A DNA stretch of 21,686 bases from JADHMP01 sp964617385 (GTDB lineage Bacteria > Bacteroidota > Bacteroidia > Flavobacteriales > Flavobacteriaceae). Shown in pieces: positions 8,560-15,995 of this stretch; position 1 is the stretch's first letter; each line of letters begins with the position of its first letter. Position numbers and translations under genes: made by a program. The stretch is from contig CAZTYX010000019.1 of the NCBI GenBank assembly GCA_964617385.1, forward strand, positions 1-21,686, given 5' to 3'. The notes beneath the pieces are model-generated. The model made no database searches, was not told where the DNA came from, and saw only the letters and a program-made list of their open reading frames with translations.

Positions 8560-9657
8560 TTATGCGGGATTAATCCCCATGCTTTTTAAGTGTTTGAAAT
8601 GTGAGAAGAGGGCACTTCTCGTGGTTTTATATTCGTTGTAGGGCAATTGAAATTCGCGGGCTGTTTTCTTAACAATTTCTCCAATTTTGGTATAGTGAAT
8701 ATGACTGATATGTGGAAAAATGTGATGTTCTATTTGGTGGTTTAATCCACCCGTAAACCAATTTACAAAACGATTTTTTGTAGCAAAATTAACCGTTGTT
8801 TTAAGTTGATGTATTGCCCAAGTATGGGATAGTTGTTTAGAGTTTTTTTCAGGTAGCGGCATTTCAGCTTCGCCAATCACATGGGCCAATTGAAAAACCA
8901 AACTCAAAATAAGACCAGCAGTATAATGCATTGCCACAAAACCAATAAGCACCTTCCACCAAGCAATATCAAGAATGAAAATGGGTAAAATAATCCAAAT
9001 CGTAAAGTAGAGCATTTTAGTTAAAATCAAGCCAGTCCATTGTAAAGAAGGTTTTTTGCTATTGGCATAAGACAATTTCTTGCTAATGTAGCGGCGCATT
9101 TGGAAAAAGTCCGTAAACAAGGCCCAGTTGAGGGTTAGCAAACCATATAATAAGATAGAGTAGAGGTGTTGAAATCGATGGTGTGGGGCCCAATCTGCGT
9201 GTTTCGAAAAGCGTAAAACGCGCCCTGCTTCAAGGTCTTCATCATGGCCGTGAATATTGGTGTAGGTGTGGTGCAATACATTGTGCTGTACTTTCCAATT
9301 AAACACATTGCCAGCCAAAATATAAATACTGCTGCCCATGAGCTTATTCACCCATTCACGTTTAGAGAAAGAACCGTGATTGCCATCGTGCATCACATTC
9401 ATGCCCACACCTGCCATACCAATGCCCATCACGATAGCTAAAAGCAATTTGATCCACTGGTTTAGGTCAGAAAAAAGAACAATGGCATAGGGCGCCACAA
9501 GCAAGGAAAACATTACGATGGTCTTAAGGTAAAGCCGCCAATTGCCTGTTTTGGGGAGGTTGTGTTCTTTGAAATATTGATTTACTCGCTGGTTTAATGT
9601 TTTGAAGAAGTCCTTTGGGTCTTTGCGTGAAAAGCGAATGGGTTGGAAGGATTGCAT
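8560..9657 (-). CDS. Membrane fatty acid (acyl-CoA type) desaturase
   Basis: Di-iron membrane desaturase that introduces a double bond into acyl chains, probably of membrane lipids, using O2. The three histidine boxes are present: HDGNH (90-94), HNVLHH (125-130) and NHQIEHH (306-312). The QxxHH form of the third box groups it with the linoleoyl-CoA or front-end desaturase-like bacterial proteins. Hydrophobic segments lie at about 45-65, 68-90, 163-185, 210-230 and 235-258. There is no fused cytochrome b5 or ferredoxin domain, so an external electron donor is needed. At 365 residues the length is usual. Regiospecificity is not readable. It is the first gene of a pair with the aminotransferase and has a good promoter candidate just upstream. 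Confidence 0.9.
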   Translation of the reverse strand: MQSFQPIRFSRKDPKDFFKTLNQRVNQYFKEHNLPKTGNWRLYLKTIVMFSLLVAPYAIVLFSDLNQWIKLLLAIVMGIGMAGVGMNVMHDGNHGSFSKREWVNKLMGSSIYILAGNVFNWKVQHNVLHHTYTNIHGHDEDLEAGRVLRFSKHADWAPHHRFQHLYSILLYGLLTLNWALFTDFFQMRRYISKKLSYANSKKPSLQWTGLILTKMLYFTIWIILPIFILDIAWWKVLIGFVAMHYTAGLILSLVFQLAHVIGEAEMPLPEKNSKQLSHTWAIHQLKTTVNFATKNRFVNWFTGGLNHQIEHHIFPHISHIHYTKIGEIVKKTAREFQLPYNEYKTTRSALFSHFKHLKSMGINPA

Positions 9658-9675
9658 AAATAAATATTAATTTTA

Positions 9676-9705
9676 CAAAAATAAGAAACAGTTTCATTGC
9701 AGCAA
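9676..9705 (-). promoter_or_regulatory. Bacteroidota-type promoter of the desaturase gene
   Basis: On the minus strand TTG (9705-9703), a 19-base spacer and TATTTTTG (9683-9676) fit the TTG-N-TAnnTTTG consensus with no mismatch. The -7 element ends 18 bases before the desaturase ATG, leaving room for a short leader. The -33 element overlaps the first codons of the divergent rsmG. Confidence 0.5.
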
Positions 9706-10314
9706 CTACTATCGTATTTTAACTATCTAAGTTCTCAACAAATTATCCAACTAGAGCAACTAAAACCGCTTTATTTGGATTGGAATGCAAAAATTAATGT
9801 GATTTCTAGAAAAGATGTGGAGGCTTTTTATGTGCATCATGTATTGCATTCGATGGCTATTGCCAAAGTGCTTTCGTTTGCTGATGGCACGGAGGTATTG
9901 GATGTTGGAACGGGGGGTGGGTTTCCGGGCATCCCACTAGCTATTTTGTTTCCAAAAACTCAATTTTATTTAATTGATAGTATCGGAAAAAAAATTAAGG
10001 TGGTTCGAGCAGTGGCTGATGCTTTGAAATTAAAAAATGTAGAAGCACACCAAATGCGGGCTGAACATTTTCCTAAAAAAGTTGATTTTGTGGTGAGTAG
10101 AGCCGTGACTCAAATGGATGCTTTTTTTGGATGGGTGGCTAAAAAGGGAAAGCTCAATAACGAAAACGCATTAGCCAACGGAATTTTATATTTAAAAGGA
10201 GGTGATTTGAGGGATGAATTAAAGTCTTTTCCGAAAGCGATGGAGTATCCTATTTCAACTTTCTTTTCGGATCCTTTTTTTGAGACCAAAAAAGTGGTTC
10301 ATGTCCCTTTTTGA
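9697..10314 (+). CDS. rsmG: 16S rRNA (guanine-527 N7)-methyltransferase RsmG (GidB)
   Basis: Methylates G527 of 16S rRNA with S-adenosylmethionine. The N-terminus has the family pattern YFNYLSSQQ and LYLDWNAKINVISRKD. The SAM-binding loop is VLDVGTGGGFPGIPLAI (67-83), followed by D94 in YLIDS, and VVSRAV (132-137) belongs to the active site region. Length is 205 residues, as usual. The start is TTG at 9697: an in-frame TAA at 9682 lies only 15 bases upstream, no ATG or GTG start occurs in between, and the conserved N-terminal pattern begins immediately after. It is a lone plus-strand gene, divergent from the desaturase (39 bases apart) and convergent with the VIT-type transporter (17 bases apart). 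Confidence 0.95.
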   Translation: MQQLLSYFNYLSSQQIIQLEQLKPLYLDWNAKINVISRKDVEAFYVHHVLHSMAIAKVLSFADGTEVLDVGTGGGFPGIPLAILFPKTQFYLIDSIGKKIKVVRAVADALKLKNVEAHQMRAEHFPKKVDFVVSRAVTQMDAFFGWVAKKGKLNNENALANGILYLKGGDLRDELKSFPKAMEYPISTFFSDPFFETKKVVHVPF

Positions 10315-10331
10315 ATGGAATTGCGTAATGT

Positions 10332-11060
10332 CTAGGTCAAAAGACCTTCAATAAAATAACCCACATAATAGGCCACAAAGGCGGCACAGGCACCTAAAAA
10401 ATTGGTTTCTACGATGGCTCGAAAACGTGAGGTTTGATTCACCACTGCTTTTAAAAGTCCGATGAGGGCAAACCCAACGCCAGTACACAAAATGGTCCAT
10501 AGAAAGGGGTCGGCATCCAAGGGGGCTAAATAGTCAATTAAATAAACTGAAAGCGGAATCATGCCCACCAACAAAAAAGCAATGTAGGTCACACCGCCAA
10601 TGGTTATGGGGGTCCGTAAATCTTCAATCATCTCCAGTTCTTCTTTCATCATTACATCCACCCAACGATCTTTATCTCTTACAATAACGGCCACAACGTC
10701 TTCTAGCAATTGGCCTTTGAATCCTTTGGCGCGATAAATTTCTCGGATCTCTTCGGTTTCCTTTTCGGGTATGTTTTCAACTTCCCAATATTCTATGGCT
10801 TTGTGTTTTTTATACTGATCTTTTTCAGTTTTAGCAGAGAGATAGGCACCTACTGACATTGAAAAGCCATCGGCCAATAGGTTGGCGAAGCCTAAAATGA
10901 GAATCACATCACTTCCTAAATTGGCACCCACGGCACCAGCCACCACGGCAAAAGTAGTCACACAGCCATCAATGCCTCCATAAACAAATTCCCCTAAATA
11001 ATTTTCAAACCGTCCAAAGAAGGTGCTTTTCTGATGGAGTTGCTTTTCGTTATGTGTCAT
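10332..11060 (-). CDS. VIT1/CCC1-family Fe(II)/Mn(II) transporter
   Basis: Integral membrane protein of the vacuolar iron transporter family, expected to export or sequester Fe2+ or Mn2+. TM1 carries EFVYGGIDGCVTTFAVVAG (24-42) and TM2 carries GFANLLADGFSMSVGAYLSAK (57-77), the family signatures with metal-site D and E/M residues. A cytoplasmic glutamate-rich segment follows (E99-E107 in PEKETEEIREIY) and a DVMMKEE motif (135-141), resembling the metal-binding domain of plant VIT1 (paired Met plus Glu). Three more hydrophobic segments lie at about 152-175, 185-204 and 217-238. At 242 residues it is of ordinary length. It begins 3 bases after pruA, so the two should be co-transcribed. Iron versus manganese cannot be settled here. 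Confidence 0.88.
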   Translation of the reverse strand: MTHNEKQLHQKSTFFGRFENYLGEFVYGGIDGCVTTFAVVAGAVGANLGSDVILILGFANLLADGFSMSVGAYLSAKTEKDQYKKHKAIEYWEVENIPEKETEEIREIYRAKGFKGQLLEDVVAVIVRDKDRWVDVMMKEELEMIEDLRTPITIGGVTYIAFLLVGMIPLSVYLIDYLAPLDADPFLWTILCTGVGFALIGLLKAVVNQTSRFRAIVETNFLGACAAFVAYYVGYFIEGLLT

Positions 11061-11063
11061 ATT

Positions 11064-12689
11064 TTATTCGAGAAAAGGATAGCGATAGTCTTTGGTGGGT
11101 ACAAAAACTTCTTTAATGAGTCTGGGTGAAACCCATCGCAATAAATTTGCGGCGGCTCCTGCTTTATCGTTAGTGCCTGAGGCACGAGCACCGCCAAAAG
11201 GTTGTTGACCCACAACGGCCCCGGTGGGTTTGTCATTGATATAGAAATTTCCAGCGGCATTTTCCAATGCTTCTAGCGCTTCTTCTAGAGCATAGCGATC
11301 TTGAGAAAAGACGGCTCCTGTGAGGGCATATGGAGAGGTGCTGTCTACCAGTTCAAGGGTTTCTTTCCATTGCCCATCGGGATATACATATACCGTAACC
11401 AAGGGGCCAAATAACTCTGTTTCCATGGTGAAGTAGTGGGGGTCTGTTGTTACTGCAAGGGTGGGTTCGATAAAATAGCCTTTAGAATTGTCGTATCCCC
11501 CACCAGCGATAATTTCAACATTTTTATCTTTTTTGATTTGTTCAATGGCATCTTTAAGTCGATCAAAGGCGTTTTGATGAATAACCGCTGTAATAAAATT
11601 TTTAAAATCTGCTGGGCTGCCCATTTTAAGTGTTTTCATTTCAGCCTTGGTAAAGTTTAAAATTTCTTCGGCTAATGATTCTGGCAAATAAATTCGCGAA
11701 GCGGCTGAACATTTTTGCCCTTGAAATTCAAACCCACCTCGTATAATGGCGGCGGCCACAGCTTGTGGTTGTGCAGAGGGGTGAGCAATAATAAAATCTT
11801 TGCCACCGGTTTCACCCACCAGTCGAGGGTAGGTTTTATAGCGGTTGATTTGAGTCCCTATTTTTTCCCATAAATTTTTAAATACAGTGGTGGAACCAGT
11901 AAAATGCAATCCGGAGAATTCGGGTGCTTCTAAAACTGTATTGGTGATTTCTTCTGGGGGTCCAAAAACAACGTTTATTACCCCCGGTGGCAAGCCGGCC
12001 TCTTCCAAAACATCAATAATTATTTTGGCAGAAAAAACTTGATAGTCACTTGGTTTCCAAACCACCACATTACCCATCATGGCAGCACTGGTGGGCAGGT
12101 TTCCTGCTATGGCCGTAAAATTGAAAGGACTAATTGCATACACAAAGCCCTCTAGGGGTCTATACTGCAATTGGTTCCAAATGGCTGCTGAGCTGTGGGG
12201 TTGTTCTTTGTAGATCTCCTGCATATAGTAGGCATTGAAACGCAGAAAATCAATAAACTCACAGGCGGCATCAATTTCAGCTTGATGTATGGTTTTTGAC
12301 TGTGCAATCATTGTGGCTGCATTGATTTTAGCTCTGTAGGGTCCTGCAATTAAATCGGCTGCTTTTAAAAAAATGGCCGCTCGTTGTTCCCAAGCCATTT
12401 TGCTCCACTGGCTTCTGGCTTTTAGGGCGGATGCTATAGCTTGTTTTGTTTCTTTTGATCCAGCCAAATGATAGGTGCCCAAGTGGTGTTGGTGATCATG
12501 CGGGGGGTGCATGCTTTTTGTATGTTCTGTTTTTATGGGTTTACCATCAATGTAGAGTGGAATATCTACTGGGGTATTGAATAGATTTTTGTATGCTTCT
12601 AGAACCCTTTTTTTTTCAGGGCTGCCTGGGGCATAATCTAAAATAGGTTCATTTTTTGGGTGGGGTACCTTAATATAACTGTTTGGCAT
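11064..12689 (-). CDS. pruA: L-glutamate gamma-semialdehyde (1-pyrroline-5-carboxylate) dehydrogenase
   Basis: Aldehyde dehydrogenase that oxidises glutamate semialdehyde to glutamate with NAD+, the second step of proline catabolism. It is the stand-alone P5CDH form (541 residues), not fused to proline dehydrogenase. Seen motifs: ISPFNFTAIAGN (186-197), WKPSD with K212, FTGSTTVF (263-270), catalytic base E293 in VGETGGKD, catalytic cysteine C327 in FEFQGQKCSAASR, and ELFGPL with E425. The C-terminal PFGGARASGTNDKAG (498-512) is typical of this group. No proline dehydrogenase gene is in the window. It lies between apaG (42 bases upstream) and the VIT-type transporter (3 bases downstream). Confidence 0.95.
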   Translation of the reverse strand: MPNSYIKVPHPKNEPILDYAPGSPEKKRVLEAYKNLFNTPVDIPLYIDGKPIKTEHTKSMHPPHDHQHHLGTYHLAGSKETKQAIASALKARSQWSKMAWEQRAAIFLKAADLIAGPYRAKINAATMIAQSKTIHQAEIDAACEFIDFLRFNAYYMQEIYKEQPHSSAAIWNQLQYRPLEGFVYAISPFNFTAIAGNLPTSAAMMGNVVVWKPSDYQVFSAKIIIDVLEEAGLPPGVINVVFGPPEEITNTVLEAPEFSGLHFTGSTTVFKNLWEKIGTQINRYKTYPRLVGETGGKDFIIAHPSAQPQAVAAAIIRGGFEFQGQKCSAASRIYLPESLAEEILNFTKAEMKTLKMGSPADFKNFITAVIHQNAFDRLKDAIEQIKKDKNVEIIAGGGYDNSKGYFIEPTLAVTTDPHYFTMETELFGPLVTVYVYPDGQWKETLELVDSTSPYALTGAVFSQDRYALEEALEALENAAGNFYINDKPTGAVVGQQPFGGARASGTNDKAGAAANLLRWVSPRLIKEVFVPTKDYRYPFLE

Positions 12690-12731
12690 GAAAAGATGAA
12701 ATTAAAATTGTGGTATAATGTCTTTAATTTC

Positions 12732-13118
12732 TTAATTCAGTATGGATGGTATGTTAAGCTTAAATGGAGGAATGTCCACATTGAATTTTTTAGCTGACGT
12801 AAAATTAATCATGATGTAGGTGCCAATCATCACACCAATGGGTGAGGTAATTAAGCAGCCCGATTTATATTCGTGAATTTCACCAGGGCGTACCACAGGT
12901 TTTTTCCCTACAACTCCATCCCCATTGACATATTGAATGTTATTAGTGGTTTCAATAATTTTCCAATGCCGTGAGAGCAGTTGAACCACATCCTTACTTT
13001 GATTCTCTATACGAATGGTGTAAACAAAACCATGATGAAGAATATAGTCTTTTAGGAAACTACCTTCAAATTGTGTTTCAACAGAAATTTTAATTCCTCT
13101 TGTAATTTGTTGAATCAT
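12732..13118 (-). CDS. apaG: ApaG domain protein
   Basis: Single-domain ApaG protein, a beta-sandwich (fibronectin III-like) fold of unclear biochemical role; in enterobacteria it is linked to Co2+ resistance and Mg2+ efflux phenotypes. Family motifs are clear: VYTIRIENQS (31-40), VQLLSRHWKI (44-53), GDGVVGKKPVVRPGE (66-80), YKSGCLITSPIGVMIGTY (83-100) and the closing IPPFKL. The 128-residue length matches the family. It is followed by pruA and preceded by the Plug homologue 82 bases upstream, all on the minus strand. It may be transcribed with pruA and the transporter, although the 42-base gap to pruA leaves room for separate control. Confidence 0.92.
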   Translation of the reverse strand: MIQQITRGIKISVETQFEGSFLKDYILHHGFVYTIRIENQSKDVVQLLSRHWKIIETTNNIQYVNGDGVVGKKPVVRPGEIHEYKSGCLITSPIGVMIGTYIMINFTSAKKFNVDIPPFKLNIPSILN

Positions 13119-13200
13119 AATGATTTTGACTTAAATACGCCTTTTGTAAAAATACAAAAAAAAACAATGCAACGCACTTATATTGTAAGGGGTAAAAAAA

Positions 13201-14469
13201 TTAATTTTTGAGTTGAAAAGAATTGCTATTTCCAACACCAATTAGGGCATCAAAAAGCGCTCCATTTTCTCTATAATATACCAAAATTTGATAATCATTC
13301 TCCGTTTGTGCATGGGAACCACTAAGGAGGTTTTTGTCAATTCCATCCTGATTTTTGAGAACGTATTTATAATTATAAAACCCTTGTTTTAAAAGCATTA
13401 CACCCTCATAAATTTCCAAAGAAGGGTTGTAAAAGAGTTTGTTTGTTTCTTCCAATTGAAAATTGTTAAAGCTACCGTAAATATAAATTTCGTTATCGAG
13501 TGGGTTTAAGGCCGTGGAGAGGCTAAAATAAACCCTATGATAGTCCGCTTCGGTATGGGGGTTGCGATTCCCCATAAGGGTACGAGGCTCAAATCGGCCG
13601 TTGATGTCGGGTGCAAAACTATAAGGGCTGTATTGCAAATCGGGATCGGTAAATAAATAACTCTCATAGCGATCGGAACGGCTCACATAACTAATATTGG
13701 GTGTGGTAATGCGCAAATCTTTAGAATCAAAAAAGAAGTATTCATTACCTCCCTCAAAAAGTGTTTGTGGCGAATAGCGATAGACCAAACCATCTGCCTC
13801 AAAATATTGGGGTGTTATTCCTGTTATGGCAGTATCCCATTGATAATTTTGCAGCACCACCACCTTAACATTTGTTTCTGGGTTTTGAAAAATAAAATTT
13901 TGAGGGCTAATTTTAAACTGTACGCTCTGATGGGTTTCAAAGAGCGCCATGTTTTGGGGGCGATAAACCCCTGCCGCAACAGTGGCTCCATTTTCATAAA
14001 CACAAAATTTTCGGCTAAAAATGAGTTCGTCATTGGCATTGTATATTTCCAAAAGAAAGTTTCCAGAAACTAAAAGTTGCGTGTTGTTGTTGGGGAGTGT
14101 TAACTCAAAATGGGTGTAGGGTTGTAGGGTGTTAAAAGAGGTGCTAAAATTTTCGATGCGCATGTTGTCAAATCCACTAAAAATCTCATTGGGAAACAAA
14201 ATAGAAGCAGTCCAATCGGCGTTAAAATGTTTAAGCTTATAATAGTAATCATTCACTTGTGAAGACAAATCATCAAAGTGCATGACAAGCGACCCGTCTA
14301 TTGGAATAATCGGAAAGGGTTGGTTTGCTTGCGAACCACTAAACAAAATTGATTTGATGTGATCGGGCGGAATCACTTCTTCGGCCTGTTGTGCATGGGT
14401 TGTGGTTGCCCAAAAAAACAATACTAAAAATCCAGCCCAGCCCCCCATAAATGTTGTTCTCTTCTGCAT
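13201..14469 (-). CDS. Type IX secretion Plug-like protein (DUF5103)
   Basis: Exported protein of the DUF5103 family, whose Flavobacterium member (Plug) seals the periplasmic face of the SprA translocon pore of the type IX secretion system. The N-terminus is a signal peptide (MQKRTTFMGG, then a hydrophobic run to THAQQ, about residues 1-27). The mature part is beta-rich with family features such as LHFDDLSSQVNDYYYKL-like text near 65-80 (aromatic tyrosine cluster), FNADW, and a later RVYFSLSTALN and YIYGSFNNFQLEE (about 320-350). The start is taken as the ATG at 14469; a GTG directly upstream (14472) would add one residue. It is 422 residues long. It is divergent from nqrA. The Plug role is inferred by family; no other T9SS gene is in the window. 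Confidence 0.8.
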   Translation of the reverse strand: MQKRTTFMGGWAGFLVLFFWATTTHAQQAEEVIPPDHIKSILFSGSQANQPFPIIPIDGSLVMHFDDLSSQVNDYYYKLKHFNADWTASILFPNEIFSGFDNMRIENFSTSFNTLQPYTHFELTLPNNNTQLLVSGNFLLEIYNANDELIFSRKFCVYENGATVAAGVYRPQNMALFETHQSVQFKISPQNFIFQNPETNVKVVVLQNYQWDTAITGITPQYFEADGLVYRYSPQTLFEGGNEYFFFDSKDLRITTPNISYVSRSDRYESYLFTDPDLQYSPYSFAPDINGRFEPRTLMGNRNPHTEADYHRVYFSLSTALNPLDNEIYIYGSFNNFQLEETNKLFYNPSLEIYEGVMLLKQGFYNYKYVLKNQDGIDKNLLSGSHAQTENDYQILVYYRENGALFDALIGVGNSNSFQLKN

Positions 14470-14575
14470 CACAATTCTCTTAACGTTTTCTCAGTGCAAA
14501 GTTGCATAAATTTAAAAAGTTAAACAGCTATTTAGAATAAATATAAATAACTATTTTTCATCTTAAAATCCTTTA

Positions 14576-14603
14576 TTGAAAAGTGGGTTTATTAGTACAT
14601 TTG
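14576..14603 (+). promoter_or_regulatory. Bacteroidota-type promoter of the nqr operon
   Basis: TTG (14576-14578), a 17-base spacer and TACATTTG (14596-14603) match the Bacteroidota consensus TTG-N-TAnnTTTG exactly. It lies in the 155-base divergent region between the Plug homologue and nqrA and ends 21 bases before the nqrA ATG, so the expected transcript has a leader of roughly 15 bases. It also excludes the GTG at 14583 as the start of nqrA. Confidence 0.6.
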
Positions 14604-14624
14604 TGCGGTTTTAGAATTTTATTG

Positions 14625-15983
14625 ATGAATCAAAAAAAAGGCATTCGAACCAGACGAGGCGCCACCATTAAAATAAAAGGGGAAGCAGAAAAAATCTTAG
14701 GAAATAAACCCCAATCCAGCACATTTGCCATATATCCAGACGACTTTTTCAACCTGATCCCTAAGTTGTATTTGAAAGAGGGTGAAAAAGTGAAAAGAGG
14801 CACGCCGATTTTTTACAGCAAGGAAAATTCCGACATTCAAATTGTAGCTCCAGTGGCTGGAACCATCGAACATATTGTTCGTGGGGCCAAACGAAAAATT
14901 GAAAAAATTGTAATTAAAGCAGCTCAAAAGCAAGAGGCCGTTGCCCTTCAAATGGGTGCACTAGACACTTTATCTGCCGACGAGGTAAAAGCCATTTTAT
15001 TACAAAGTGGTGCATGGCCTTTTATACAACAACGCCCCTATGGCGTGATTGCTGATCCAAACAGTGCACCCAAAGCCATTTTTGTTTCTACTGTGGCCAC
15101 GGCACCCCTGCACGTGGATTTCGATTTTGTGTTAAAAAATCAAAGAGAAGCCTTTGAAACGGGAATTAATGCCCTTTCAAAACTTGTCAATAAACCAGTT
15201 CATGTAGGTGTTTCACCTTCCGAAACGAAATCTTTTGAAAACATAACACAAGCAAACCTGTATACTGTTGAAGGACCCCACCCAGCAGGAAACGTAAGTG
15301 TTCATATTCAAAAAATAGACCCCATTAATCCAAACGAAAAAGTTTGGGTAGTGCAACCCGAAGATGTAGCCAACATTGGAAGGCTGTTTCTAGAAAAAAG
15401 TTTCTCAGCGCAGCGTACCGTTGCTGTGGCTGGAAATGCAGTGGGTTATCCACATTATATACATACAACTCTTGGTGCCGAAGTGGCCCCTTTGCTTGAG
15501 ATAACCCAAGTTGATTCAGAAAATGTGAGAGTCATTAACGGTGATGTTTTCTCAGGAACAACCACAGCCTCGAATGGCCATTTGGGGTATTATAACAATT
15601 TGCTTTCGGTTATTCCCGAAGGAAATCAATACCGTATGTTTGGTTGGCTCCCGTTTGTAGACAATACCATTCCCAGTTTGTCCAAAACCTCTTTTTCTTG
15701 GTTGTTTGGTAAAAAAGGGTATGAAGTAAACACCAATCTAAATGGTGAAGAACGTGCATTGGTAGTAACCGGTGAGATGGAAAAACTATTGCCCATGGAG
15801 TTATATCCCATGCAATTGCTAAAAGCCTGTTTGGCCCAAGACATCGAAAAAATGGAAGCCCTTGGTATTTATGAAGTGGTGCCTGAAGACTTTGGTTTGA
15901 TTGATTTTGCCAATACGTCTAAAGTTGAAGCCCAACAAATTATCCGAGAGGCCATAGCAGTAATGATTAAGGAAGTAGGATAA
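14625..15983 (+). CDS. nqrA: Na+-translocating NADH:quinone reductase subunit A
   Basis: Peripheral cytoplasmic subunit of the six-subunit sodium pump that oxidises NADH, reduces quinone and exports Na+; NqrA contributes to the quinone site with NqrB. The N-terminal GIRTRRGATIKIKGEAEK and the lipoyl-like barrel segment IVAPVAGTIEHIVRGAKRKI (about 73-92) are typical of NqrA and the RnfC relatives. The C-terminus has GLIDFANTSK and the closing IREAIAVMIKEVG. From the ATG at 14625 it has 452 residues, close to the usual 445-450. A longer frame from GTG 14583 was rejected because the promoter -7 element lies inside it and the conserved N-terminus begins at MNQKKGIRTRRG. It is the first gene of the operon; nqrB follows after 12 bases. 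Confidence 0.97.
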   Translation: MNQKKGIRTRRGATIKIKGEAEKILGNKPQSSTFAIYPDDFFNLIPKLYLKEGEKVKRGTPIFYSKENSDIQIVAPVAGTIEHIVRGAKRKIEKIVIKAAQKQEAVALQMGALDTLSADEVKAILLQSGAWPFIQQRPYGVIADPNSAPKAIFVSTVATAPLHVDFDFVLKNQREAFETGINALSKLVNKPVHVGVSPSETKSFENITQANLYTVEGPHPAGNVSVHIQKIDPINPNEKVWVVQPEDVANIGRLFLEKSFSAQRTVAVAGNAVGYPHYIHTTLGAEVAPLLEITQVDSENVRVINGDVFSGTTTASNGHLGYYNNLLSVIPEGNQYRMFGWLPFVDNTIPSLSKTSFSWLFGKKGYEVNTNLNGEERALVVTGEMEKLLPMELYPMQLLKACLAQDIEKMEALGIYEVVPEDFGLIDFANTSKVEAQQIIREAIAVMIKEVG

Positions 15984-15995
15984 AATAAAGAATGT

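Noticed and set aside
10315..10331. Bidirectional terminator between the convergent rsmG and transporter genes
   Set aside because: The gap is 17 bases and has no inverted repeat.
13142..13159. TTTTGTA-AAAA-TACAAAA inverted repeat upstream of apaG
   Set aside because: It is entirely A/T apart from two bases, in an AT-rich gap, and is not followed by a GC stem or U run in a useful place; chance is likely.
14497..14504. CAACTTTG as a -7 element for the Plug homologue
   Set aside because: It misses the first T of TAnnTTTG and has no TTG at the right distance upstream.
14583..14624. GTG-initiated 14-residue N-terminal extension of nqrA
   Set aside because: The -7 promoter element lies inside it, the added residues are unlike any NqrA N-terminus, and the ATG at 14625 gives the family length.
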